Below are positions 8,154 through 15,192 of a stretch of DNA of 52,857 nt, in pieces. Position 1 is the stretch's first letter. The number at the start of each line of letters is the position of its first letter. This DNA comes from Streptomyces alanosinicus (GTDB taxonomy: Bacteria > Actinomycetota > Actinomycetes > Streptomycetales > Streptomycetaceae). The notes beneath the pieces were generated by a model that saw only the letters and a program-made list of their open reading frames with translations, ran no database searches and was not told the origin of the DNA. The stretch is taken from assembly GCF_014650595.1 (NCBI RefSeq), contig NZ_BMVG01000047.1, forward strand, positions 1 to 52,857, given 5' to 3'. A program made the position numbers and the translations under genes.

Positions 8154-8198
8154 CCCCTAACCTGGACCAGCTTGACCACACCCCCTACAGGGGTGGTC
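8154..8198. promoter_or_regulatory. LAL 1 upstream control region (GTTAGGGG box and inverted repeat)
   Basis: CCCCTAACC at 8154-8162 reads GGTTAGGGG toward LAL 1. Beside it, an inverted repeat has outer arms GACCAC (8174-8179) and GTGGTC (8193-8198) with inner C-run and G-run. The region lies between LAL 1 and the PqqD-like gene. The same octamer is found before the two starter-cassette operons near 43.3-43.5 kb. Confidence 0.5.
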
Positions 8199-8228
8199 GA
8201 GCCGTGGCGGAACGCGGCACGCGCGAGA

Positions 8229-8504
8229 TCAGGGCTCGGTGCGCACCAGGCCCGCATCGCGTAGTTCATCGACCCAGATGTCCAGGTCCGCAAGGGTGTT
8301 GGCGGGTTCGGTGCCCCACATCGACGCCAGCATCCGGGCCGCCGCCGGCACATCGCCGCTGTGCTGGCGCAGGGCGAGCCACATCGCCGTACCGACGGGA
8401 CCGCAGCGCACGGCGCGGGCCGGAGCCGACGACTCCGGCACCACGTCCAGGCGCCCCTGAGCGTCGACGCTGATGCTCAGTCCGGGCATCGGTTGAACTC
8501 GCAC
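8229..8504 (-). CDS. PqqD-like small protein (possible peptide-recognition domain)
   Basis: A 91-residue protein. From about residue 35 it reads GPVGTAMWLALRQHSGD, then LDIWVDELRDAGLV, the pattern of the PqqD superfamily, a winged-helix fold that binds leader peptides in many RiPP pathways. The GTG start at 8504 is well supported by GGAGG five bases upstream. PqqD-like proteins also occur outside RiPP pathways, so peptide binding is not certain. It lies between LAL 1 and a divergent acyltransferase-like gene, with no radical-SAM enzyme or obvious precursor adjacent. The closest peptide-like candidate in the window is the Trp-Pro repeat protein at 34256-34726, but nothing links them directly. 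Confidence 0.7.
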   Translation of the reverse strand: MRVQPMPGLSISVDAQGRLDVVPESSAPARAVRCGPVGTAMWLALRQHSGDVPAAARMLASMWGTEPANTLADLDIWVDELRDAGLVRTEP

Positions 8505-8962
8505 ACCTACCTCCAGCCCGCGAACGGCCCACGGTTTCCAAGGTCGTCTATTTCACACGCGGCGACGAACACCGGAAAACGAAATGCTGTCCGGGGCGCC
8601 AGGGCGGTGAGATTATCCATTCCATCCTGGTGCGTGCGGTCCTGGCCTGGCAACGGTCCCCACCCCCCTACAAGGTGGTGCGCGAACGGCCCTGACGTAG
8701 GGGTGTGCAGCGCGTTTCACTACTGCGCCCCCAGCCGCCGGGGGCGGCCGAGCGAATCCGGCCGAAAGCAATTCCCGAAAATCGGCATTAAATGGCTGAA
8801 GGTTTTCGGAATGGCTTCACGGAACGTGAAAAAGTGCGCAGCGATTTTTTTGTGCCGCACCGAGTTTTACTCGTTCGGTGGAGTTCGAGCGCCTCTCGAC
8901 CGTTTCTCAGGCGGCTGACGCCACGGTCGGTGCCCCGGGCGGCGCAGGAGAGGGGGCAGCGG
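8505..8962. other. intergenic region between PqqD-like and acyltransferase-like genes
   Basis: About 460 bases between divergent genes with no convincing coding sequence. It contains CACCCCCCTACAAGGTGGTG (8661-8680) and GTAGGGGTGTG (8698-8708 or so), related to the CCCCTA-type motif near LAL 1, and an A/T-richer stretch around 8760-8860. Promoters for both genes probably lie here. Confidence 0.5.
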
Positions 8963-9616
8963 GTGAGAGTGGCGTCGGGCTGGGCCGGAGCCGGGCTATT
9001 ACGGCGTAATAGCGGAATGGGCAGGTCCGCTTTGAGAGGGCAGCCCCTCGTCGTCGACGCTGCCGGAGACACGGCCGTGCTGTTCCCCTCGGGGCCGGGG
9101 GTCCGCCCCGTCGTGGCGCGGGCGCTGTACGGGGCGTTCGCCGAGTTCCGGCGCGAGTTCGACGCGATGTGCCGGGTGGCGGACCGGCGACTGCCGCTGC
9201 CGCTGGCCGCCGTCGTGTTCGCCCCACAGGACGGGGTCGACGCCGGTCTGCTGCACCGCCCCGAGTTCCGGCGGACCGCGCTGTTCGCCTACCAGGTGGC
9301 GCTGCTGCGGCTGTGGCGCGAGTGGGACGTGCTGCGGGTCGCGGCGGTCGCCGGCGAGGGCGCCGGTGGCTGTGCCGCCGGATATGTGGCGGGCGTACTC
9401 GGCCTCGACGAGGCCGTACGACTGCTGGTGTCGGGACACCGGCTGTTCGAGCACGGCGGAACGCGCGCGGAACGCCTCCTGCGCGCGGGCGGTCACGACC
9501 GGGTGCTGTGCTGCGCCCCGGACCAGGAGAACCGTCACGGCACGGCGCCGGCGGAGGGCATCCGGGGCCTGCGCCAGGAGTTGCTGGAGGGACGCGGGCC
9601 GCACGCGCGGTGGTGA
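8963..9616 (+). CDS. acyltransferase-fold protein lacking the active-site serine
   Basis: The protein resembles the N-terminal half of a PKS acyltransferase domain: AVLFPSGPGVRPV matches the FTGQGAQ start, LFAYQVALLRLWREWDV matches the helix before the nucleophile, and GYVAGVLGLDEAVRLL follows it. At the place of the GHSxG elbow it has GEGAG, so the nucleophile serine is missing. The chain ends about where the second half of an AT would begin, giving 217 residues from GTG 8963 (GGAGAGGGG upstream) or 199 from ATG 9017. It cannot be a normal acyltransferase. It might be a scaffold or binding protein, or a decaying gene with an intact frame. The next gene is a similarly degenerate condensation protein. 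Confidence 0.6.
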   Translation: MRVASGWAGAGLLRRNSGMGRSALRGQPLVVDAAGDTAVLFPSGPGVRPVVARALYGAFAEFRREFDAMCRVADRRLPLPLAAVVFAPQDGVDAGLLHRPEFRRTALFAYQVALLRLWREWDVLRVAAVAGEGAGGCAAGYVAGVLGLDEAVRLLVSGHRLFEHGGTRAERLLRAGGHDRVLCCAPDQENRHGTAPAEGIRGLRQELLEGRGPHARW

Positions 9617-9976
9617 GCGGACCGCGCATCGCGCCACCGCCCACGTGGCCCACGTCGGCGTCCGGTGTGCCGCGCGAGAGCCGTTCACGGCGCACGAGCG
9701 CAGGTCGGGGACGGTTCGGGGGTCGCTGGAGAACACGGACGGACGGGACGCGGCGGCGCTAGCGTGGGGAGGCTGAGTGTGAGGAGGCGGGCATGGGAGA
9801 ACGCCAGATCAGCCGGCACGTACCGCCGTCGGAGCAGCCGGAGCGCGCGCACCCGGTGACGTCCCCTGCCGTCCCGAGCCGCCGGGCGTCCCGCCCCCGC
9901 GGTGCCGCGGCCGCGTCGCTCCGCTGAACCGGGCGCAGACGTCCGTGCCACACGGATTGTCCAGGAGGGGGAGGCG
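9617..9976. other. 360-base gap before the condensation-thioesterase gene
   Basis: No supported gene. A -10-like TAGCGT within CGCTAGCGTGGGGAGG (about 9758-9773) may start a transcript for the downstream gene; the same TAGCGT is seen before SARP 2. Nothing else stands out. Confidence 0.4.
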
Positions 9977-12067
9977 ATGAACGATGGCCGGCCTGCCGCC
10001 GTATGCGCGGTGATCGACCCCGAGCGGGGCGCCAACGGGTCCCTGGAACTGCACGGGCCGCTGGACACCGCCCGCTTCCACCACGCCCTGCACCGCATCG
10101 CCGAGATCCGTCCGGGAACCCGGCAGCCGGGACTCCGGCTGCTCCGGCACGGCCCCGACCTGCACACCGTCGAACTCCCCGGCGAGGGCGGCGCGTCGGC
10201 GCCGTATCCCGTCGGACTGCTCGCCGACCTGCTCACCGCCGCACCCGAGCCCGACCTCGACGACCGCGGCGACGCCGGACCGGCCACGGGACCGGCCGGC
10301 CGGCCCTGCGGGACGCTGCCGCGCACCCAGCCGGTCACCCCCCTGCAACGGCAGCGGCTCACCGACGCCCTGGCCCGGCCCGACCACCAGGTCGAACAGA
10401 TCGTCTGGCGCTGGTACGGCCCCCTCGACACCGCACGCTTCCAGGCGGCCTGGCACGCCGTCGGCGAGCGCGAGAGCGTGCTGCGCACCGCCTTCGTATG
10501 GGACCCGCGGCCCCGCGCCGTCGTCTTCGAGTGCGGCGACACCGACGTCGTACGCCACCGGCACGGCACCATGATCCGACGCGCGGCGCTGCTCGCCCGT
10601 GAGCGCGCCCGCGCCTTCGACCTGCGGCGCCCCGGAGCGCTGCGGGTGGCGCTGCTGGACAGCGCCCCCGCCGACGGGGCGGCACCCTTCACCGACGTAC
10701 TCGTCACCTATCACCGTGCCCTGCTGGACAGTTGGAGCGTCCGGCTGCTGATGCGCGAGTGCTGCCGCGCCTACCTCGCCGACGGGGTGCTGCCCGGTGG
10801 TGAACGCCGACCCGACCTGGGCGACTGCGCCCGCTGGCTCGGCGCCCAGGATCCCGGCCCGGCCGACGGCCTCCGGCGCCCGCCCGCCCACCGGCCGGCC
10901 GCGTCCGCCGAGCCCAGGTCCGGGCCGGCCGGCCCCCTCGGCAGCGGAGGCAGCGGCGTACTGCGCACCACCCTGTCCCCGGACCGCAGCGCCGCTCTGA
11001 CGCACTGGGCGGCCCGCTGGGGCGTCGCGGAGAGCAGCGTGCTCCAAGCGGTGTGGGCGATGCTTCTCTACCGAGGCTCCGCGGCCGCGCCCGGACCCGA
11101 GACCGTCGGCTTCGGCCTGGACTTCCCGGGACGGGGACTGCTCCTGGAGGGCATCGAGGGCATCCCCGGTCCGTTCGAGAACGCGCTGCCCGTCACGGTC
11201 GCCCTCGACGCCACGACGGGCCTGCCCGGACTGCTGCGCGACCTGCGCGACCTGGCCATGGACATGGCCTCCTACGAATGGGCCTCGGCCGGGGATCCCG
11301 CTCCCGGCGGCGATGCCGGGGCACGGGCCGGCGGCCTGCTCGCCTTCGACTGCGGCCCGCGCCCCGAGGCCGCCTACGGCGAGGCGCTCACCGCGCACGG
11401 CATACGCCTGGAGGAGCAGGAGGCCGCCGGATCGCCCGCCGGATACGCCCTCCGGCTGCGCGCCGGACACGACGCCCACCGCGGTCTCGTCCTCACCTGC
11501 GTGTACGACCGTGAGCTCGTCGACGACGGCGCCGCCCGCACTCTGCTGGCGCACACCGCACGGCTGTTGCGGCTGCTGCCCGGCGTCGCGACCGCCGCGA
11601 CCACCGTCGGGGACGTGCTGGCCTGGCTGCCGGACACCGCCACCCCCCGGGTACCGGACGGACCCGTCGCCCGCGACACGGCACCGCTCGTGGCGCTGCG
11701 CGGCGCCACGGCGCCCACGGCGGCGACCGTCTGCCTGATCGACGTGCCGGGCGCGCCGCGCACAGGGCACTGGGAGCTGGTACGGCACTACCGCGGTCCG
11801 GAGGCGCTCGCCGCGCTGCGGCCCACCGCGGACGAGGACGCCGGCCAGGCCCGAACCCTCGGCGGACTGGCCCGCTCGCACGGCCGACTCGTCCTCGGCG
11901 GATACTCCGGCGCCGGTGCCCTCGCCTGCGAACTCGCCCGGCGGCTCACGGGACTCGGAGTACGCCCGCCCCTGGTCGTGGTCGGCGGCAGCTACGACGA
12001 TCCGCACGGGCCCCGGGATCTGGCGAACGCCCTGCGGCGGGCGAGCGCGTCGGCCGCCCTGAACTGA
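9977..12067 (+). CDS. condensation domain fused to a short thioesterase-like tail; condensation motif degenerate
   Basis: A 696-residue protein starting at ATG 9977 after GGAGGGGGAGG. Residues about 1-100 look like a partial condensation fold. A full-length condensation-like domain follows, with VTPLQRQRL, ESVLRTAF and, at the catalytic place, HRALLDSWS instead of HHxxxDGWS: the second, catalytic histidine is Arg and Gly is Ser. The last 150 residues have GGYSGAGALACELARRL, the nucleophile elbow of an NRPS thioesterase, but the chain ends before a catalytic histidine region. Peptide-bond formation by the standard mechanism is unlikely; ester formation, docking or a regulatory role remain possible. 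There is no carrier domain. It follows the AT-like pseudoenzyme on the same strand. Confidence 0.7.
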   Translation: MNDGRPAAVCAVIDPERGANGSLELHGPLDTARFHHALHRIAEIRPGTRQPGLRLLRHGPDLHTVELPGEGGASAPYPVGLLADLLTAAPEPDLDDRGDAGPATGPAGRPCGTLPRTQPVTPLQRQRLTDALARPDHQVEQIVWRWYGPLDTARFQAAWHAVGERESVLRTAFVWDPRPRAVVFECGDTDVVRHRHGTMIRRAALLARERARAFDLRRPGALRVALLDSAPADGAAPFTDVLVTYHRALLDSWSVRLLMRECCRAYLADGVLPGGERRPDLGDCARWLGAQDPGPADGLRRPPAHRPAASAEPRSGPAGPLGSGGSGVLRTTLSPDRSAALTHWAARWGVAESSVLQAVWAMLLYRGSAAAPGPETVGFGLDFPGRGLLLEGIEGIPGPFENALPVTVALDATTGLPGLLRDLRDLAMDMASYEWASAGDPAPGGDAGARAGGLLAFDCGPRPEAAYGEALTAHGIRLEEQEAAGSPAGYALRLRAGHDAHRGLVLTCVYDRELVDDGAARTLLAHTARLLRLLPGVATAATTVGDVLAWLPDTATPRVPDGPVARDTAPLVALRGATAPTAATVCLIDVPGAPRTGHWELVRHYRGPEALAALRPTADEDAGQARTLGGLARSHGRLVLGGYSGAGALACELARRLTGLGVRPPLVVVGGSYDDPHGPRDLANALRRASASAALN

Positions 12068-12070
12068 GAC

Positions 12071-12124
12071 GCCCAGGTCTGCTCGAACGCCCAGATCTGC
12101 TCGAACGCTCAGGTCTTTCGCCCG
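12071..12124. repeat. 18-base tandem repeat, three copies
   Basis: Units begin at 12071, 12089 and 12107. The first two are GCCCAGGTCTGCTCGAAC with one change, and the third diverges after about ten bases. The array starts three bases after the stop codon of the condensation-thioesterase gene. TCGAAC occurs at 18-base spacing; this is not the 11 or 22 expected for a SARP site. Confidence 0.75.
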
Positions 12125-12260
12125 GAGCAGCGGTCAGGCAAGATCATCTCTTGGGCCAGCCGATGTCGTCGTCGGACGACGTAGCGCGCGTCGGTCCCGG
12201 TCGGCCTGCGCGGCCCCGGCGGGCAGCGCGGCGGGCAGGAACCGAGTGCATCATGAACGA

Positions 12261-12335
12261 CTCCCGTGGGCACGGACGGGCACAGCTCCCGTGGACACGA
12301 ACGGCAACAGCTCCCGTGACATCGGACGGGCGAGT
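12261..12335. repeat. 25-base tandem repeat, three copies
   Basis: CTCCCGTG occurs at 12261, 12286 and 12311, exactly 25 bases apart, each followed by similar GGACGGG/GAACGG sequence. The array lies in the leader of the XRE-TPR gene, about 240-310 bases before its start codon. Function unknown. Confidence 0.75.
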
Positions 12336-12446
12336 GCGCAGGCACCGCCGCTGGCGCTTGAGATGCTCCCCGTATCCGGTAAAGAACCGCTTGAGGAACG
12401 CAAGAGAGCCCCGTGAGATTCGCACGAGGTCCAGGGCGCGGCATCT

Positions 12447-12485
12447 GGCAAAACATTGCCCGGCACTTGCCCAGCCACCTACGCT
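12447..12485 (+). promoter_or_regulatory. operator GGCAA-N4-TTGCC over the XRE-TPR promoter
   Basis: The palindrome GGCAA-AACA-TTGCC lies at 12447-12460. TTGCCC (12456-12461) can serve as -35 with TACGCT (12480-12485) as -10, 18 bases apart, so a bound regulator would cover the -35 box. A further half-site, TTGCCC, follows at about 12467. The same palindrome occurs four more times in the window before functionally linked genes. Confidence 0.7.
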
Positions 12486-12573
12486 CGTTGTGACTTTCGG
12501 TGACCCTCGGCCGGCGGCTCGTCCCGCCCGCCCCGAGGCCGCCCCCACCCCTCTTGTCCCAGGGAATGGTCAC

Positions 12574-13824
12574 ATGCTGCAGCAGCCCGCGTTCGGCCGT
12601 CGTCTCCGCAAACTGCGACAGGCCCGTGGGCTGTCCCAGACCGCACTGGCCGGTGACGGCATGTCCACGGGATACCTCTCGCGGCTGGAGTCCGGCGCAC
12701 GCCAGCCCACCGACCGGGCCGTCGCCTACCTCGCCGGACAACTCGGCCTGGAGGCGGCGGACTTCGAGGAGCCCGCCGGCGGCTCACTCGCCCACGCGCT
12801 GACGCTGGTCGCCTCCACCGGCTCCGACGCGGCGATGGAGACGCTCCGCGAGGCCCTGGCGGCCGAGGGACACGAGACGCCGGTGCTGCGCTGGCAAGCG
12901 CTGTGGCAACTGGCCCAGCAGCGACGGGTCCAGGGCGACCACATCGGCGAGCGGGACTACCTGGAGGAGCTGGTACGGCTCGGCGACGCGGTCGGGCTGG
13001 TCGCCCTGCGGGTGCGCGGGCTGACCCGGCTCGCCCGCTGTCTGCGCTCGCTGGGCGAGATCAACGCCGCCCTCGACGCCGCGATGACGGCCCATCACCT
13101 CGCCCGCGAGGACGACCTGGAGGTGGAGGACCGCGCCGCGGTGCTGCTGGCCCTGGTCTCGGTGGAGGCCGAGGCGGGCCGGATGCCGGACGCGCGGGCC
13201 CACACCGACGAACTGGTCGAGTTGGTCGCGGGCCGGTCGGACGCGTTGTGGGCGGAGGCGATGTGGACCGCCGCCGCGGTGCGCCTGCGACAGGGCGACC
13301 ACACCGCGGCGCAGGGCTATCTGGAGGAGGCGCTGGAGAAGTTCGGCAGCGGCGAGGACCTCCTGCTGTGGCTGCGGCTGCGGCTCGCGGCCGGCCGGCT
13401 GCACCTGCAGAAGCTGCCGCCGGACCCCGAGGCCGCCGAGCGGTGCGTCATGGCCGCCGAGCCCGCGCTCGCGTTCGTCGACACCCTGAGCCTGCGCCAG
13501 GAACTGACCGCGCTCAAGGCCGACCTAGCCTTCCTCACCGCCCGATACGACGACGCCCGCGTCCTGCTCGGCGAACTCGCCGAGGTGGAGCCGAGGATGA
13601 CCTACCGGGACCGGGTACGGCTGGACATCCTCCGCCACCAGCTGCGCATCCGCTCCGGCGACGACAGCGGCGTCCAGGGGCTGCGGGCCCTGGCCGAGCA
13701 GGCACAGTCCGACGCCAACATCGACCTGGCCGCGGAGATCTGGCGCATCCTCGCCGAATCGCTGGCCCAGTCCGCGGTGGAACGGGGCTCGGCTGCGTCC
13801 GGGGTGTCGGCGTCCGGGGTGTGA
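12574..13824 (+). CDS. XRE-family regulator with TPR-like C-terminal region
   Basis: A 416-residue cytoplasmic regulator. Residues about 6-60 form a helix-turn-helix of the Cro/C1 type (FGRRLRKLRQARGLSQTALA, then STGYLSRLESGARQPTDRAV). The rest is Ala/Leu/Glu-rich helical repeat, TPR-like, the usual ligand- or peptide-sensing part in this group. ATG 12574 follows AGGGA by eight bases. The operator palindrome before its own gene recurs upstream of the NRPS operon, the Trp-Pro repeat protein and the aminotransferase-like gene, so this protein is the best candidate to bind it (inference). The C-terminus ends in a small repeat, ASGVSASGV, encoded by two 15-base units. The MFS gene converges on it 37 bases away. 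Confidence 0.9.
   Translation: MLQQPAFGRRLRKLRQARGLSQTALAGDGMSTGYLSRLESGARQPTDRAVAYLAGQLGLEAADFEEPAGGSLAHALTLVASTGSDAAMETLREALAAEGHETPVLRWQALWQLAQQRRVQGDHIGERDYLEELVRLGDAVGLVALRVRGLTRLARCLRSLGEINAALDAAMTAHHLAREDDLEVEDRAAVLLALVSVEAEAGRMPDARAHTDELVELVAGRSDALWAEAMWTAAAVRLRQGDHTAAQGYLEEALEKFGSGEDLLLWLRLRLAAGRLHLQKLPPDPEAAERCVMAAEPALAFVDTLSLRQELTALKADLAFLTARYDDARVLLGELAEVEPRMTYRDRVRLDILRHQLRIRSGDDSGVQGLRALAEQAQSDANIDLAAEIWRILAESLAQSAVERGSAASGVSASGV
13795..13824. repeat. 15-base tandem repeat at the XRE-TPR stop codon
   Basis: GCGTCCGGGGTGTCG (13795-13809) is followed by GCGTCCGGGGTGTGA (13810-13824); the second unit ends in the stop codon. The duplication may have added five residues to the protein. 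Confidence 0.75.
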
Positions 13825-13861
13825 GCGGGCGGTTCATGCCATGGCCCGGCCGGGTGTCCGC

Positions 13862-15157
13862 TCACCCGGTCACCGGCTCCGCCTCCAGTGACTGCGCCGG
13901 CGCCGAGGCCGACGTCAGTGTCCGCACCTGGCGGCTGCACAGTGCCCCCGCCGTCACCAGGGCCACCAGTGCCGCGCCGGACAGGAGAGTGGTGTGGGTG
14001 CCGAGGTGGCCCGCCAGGGGGCCGGCGGCCATTTCGCCCATGGGCAGGGCCACGAAGGAGCCGAGCGCGTCATAGGCGTAGACGCGGGCGAGCCGGTCGG
14101 CGGGGATGCTCTCCTGGAGTGAGACGTCCCAGGCCACCCCGAACTGCTCCAGGGCCAGCCCGTTGGCGAACATCGCGACCGTCAGCAGCACGGCGCCCGG
14201 CGCCTCCGCCAGGACCACCAGCGGGACCGCCTCGACCGCCACCAGGGCCACGCCGAGCAGCAGACCGCGCCGCAGGCGCAGCCGGGCCGCCAGGACACCA
14301 CCGGCCACCGCGCCCGCCATCTGCGCCGCCAGCACCGTGCCCCACGCCCCACGGCCGAAGGTGTCGTCGGCGACGACCGGCCCCAGCACCTGCACGCCAC
14401 CGGCCACCACCGCGTTGACCACCATGAACTGCAGGACCACGATCCACACCCAGGAGCGTGCGGTGAACTCCCGCCATCCCTCGCGCAGTTCGTGCAGCGG
14501 GCGGGCCGGCCCGGCGGCGCCCGCCTCCCCCGGCTCCTTCGCGGGCGTGGCGCTCACCCGGAGGAAGCACAGAGCCGCACCGCAGAACGCCACCGCGTTG
14601 CCCGCGAGCCCCCAGCCGGGTCCGAGCACGGCGGCCACCACCCCGGCCAGCGAGGAACCGGCGATCGCGCCGAGGTTGGTGCCCATCCGCATGACGGCGT
14701 TGGCCGGCCGGATCAGCTCGGCGGGCACCGTCTGCGGGGTGAGCGCGGCGGACGCGGGCAGGGAGAGCGCGGCGAGTGCTCCGTTGAGGGCGCTGAGCAG
14801 GACCAGCAGCGGGATCGACGCGGCGTGCAGCAGCACGCTCGCGGCGATCGCGGCCTGGACGCCGGCCGCGGCCAGCGCCGAGCCCTGCAGCACCAGCGTG
14901 CGCCGCACCCGGTCGGCGACCACCCCGCCGACCAGCAGCAACGCCACGTTGGCCAGCGAGCGCGCGCCGACCACCAGACCCAGGTCCGTCGTCGAACCGG
15001 TCGTGTCCAGGACGGCGAAGGCGAGGGCCACCGGCGCCATGGCGTTGGCGAAGTACACCAGGAGCCGGCCGGCCGCCAGCCGCCGGAAGGCCCGGTGCGT
15101 GAGCGGCGCCCACGAACTGCTCCGGGCCGGGTCCCCGGCCGCCGTCTGCGTCGTCAT
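13862..15157 (-). CDS. MFS transporter (probable exporter)
   Basis: A 431-residue integral membrane protein with about twelve hydrophobic segments and the cytoplasmic loop GGVVADRVRRTLVLQG, the major-facilitator motif between helices 2 and 3. The layout is that of the MFS group common at the end of Streptomyces NRPS operons, which expel the product and give self-resistance. ATG 15157 follows GGAAGG by eight bases. It is the last gene of the five-gene minus-strand operon, 35 bases after the caspase-like gene, so its cargo is probably the NRPS product. Other facilitator substrates cannot be excluded. Confidence 0.9.
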   Translation of the reverse strand: MTTQTAAGDPARSSSWAPLTHRAFRRLAAGRLLVYFANAMAPVALAFAVLDTTGSTTDLGLVVGARSLANVALLLVGGVVADRVRRTLVLQGSALAAAGVQAAIAASVLLHAASIPLLVLLSALNGALAALSLPASAALTPQTVPAELIRPANAVMRMGTNLGAIAGSSLAGVVAAVLGPGWGLAGNAVAFCGAALCFLRVSATPAKEPGEAGAAGPARPLHELREGWREFTARSWVWIVVLQFMVVNAVVAGGVQVLGPVVADDTFGRGAWGTVLAAQMAGAVAGGVLAARLRLRRGLLLGVALVAVEAVPLVVLAEAPGAVLLTVAMFANGLALEQFGVAWDVSLQESIPADRLARVYAYDALGSFVALPMGEMAAGPLAGHLGTHTTLLSGAALVALVTAGALCSRQVRTLTSASAPAQSLEAEPVTG

Positions 15158-15192
15158 CGTCGTCGTCCTTCCTCGGCACCGCTCGCGCCTGG

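Larger units (their letters stand above)
12068..12573. other. 506-base leader region of the XRE-TPR gene
   Basis: The frame of the XRE gene is open upstream, but no upstream start has a ribosome site or family-like sequence, so the region is taken as non-coding. It holds two tandem repeat arrays (12071-12124, 12261-12335), the 11-mer ACCGCTTGAGG at 12386-12396 shared with both SARP promoters, and the operator palindrome at 12447-12460. Confidence 0.55.

Noticed and set aside
12071..12124. TCGAAC repeats as a SARP binding site
   Set aside because: The spacing is 18 bases, not 11 or 22, and there is no -10-like sequence at the proper distance.
12151..12573. N-terminal extension of the XRE-TPR protein
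   Set aside because: The frame is open but includes repeats and the promoter/operator region, and the helix-turn-helix starts right after ATG 12574.
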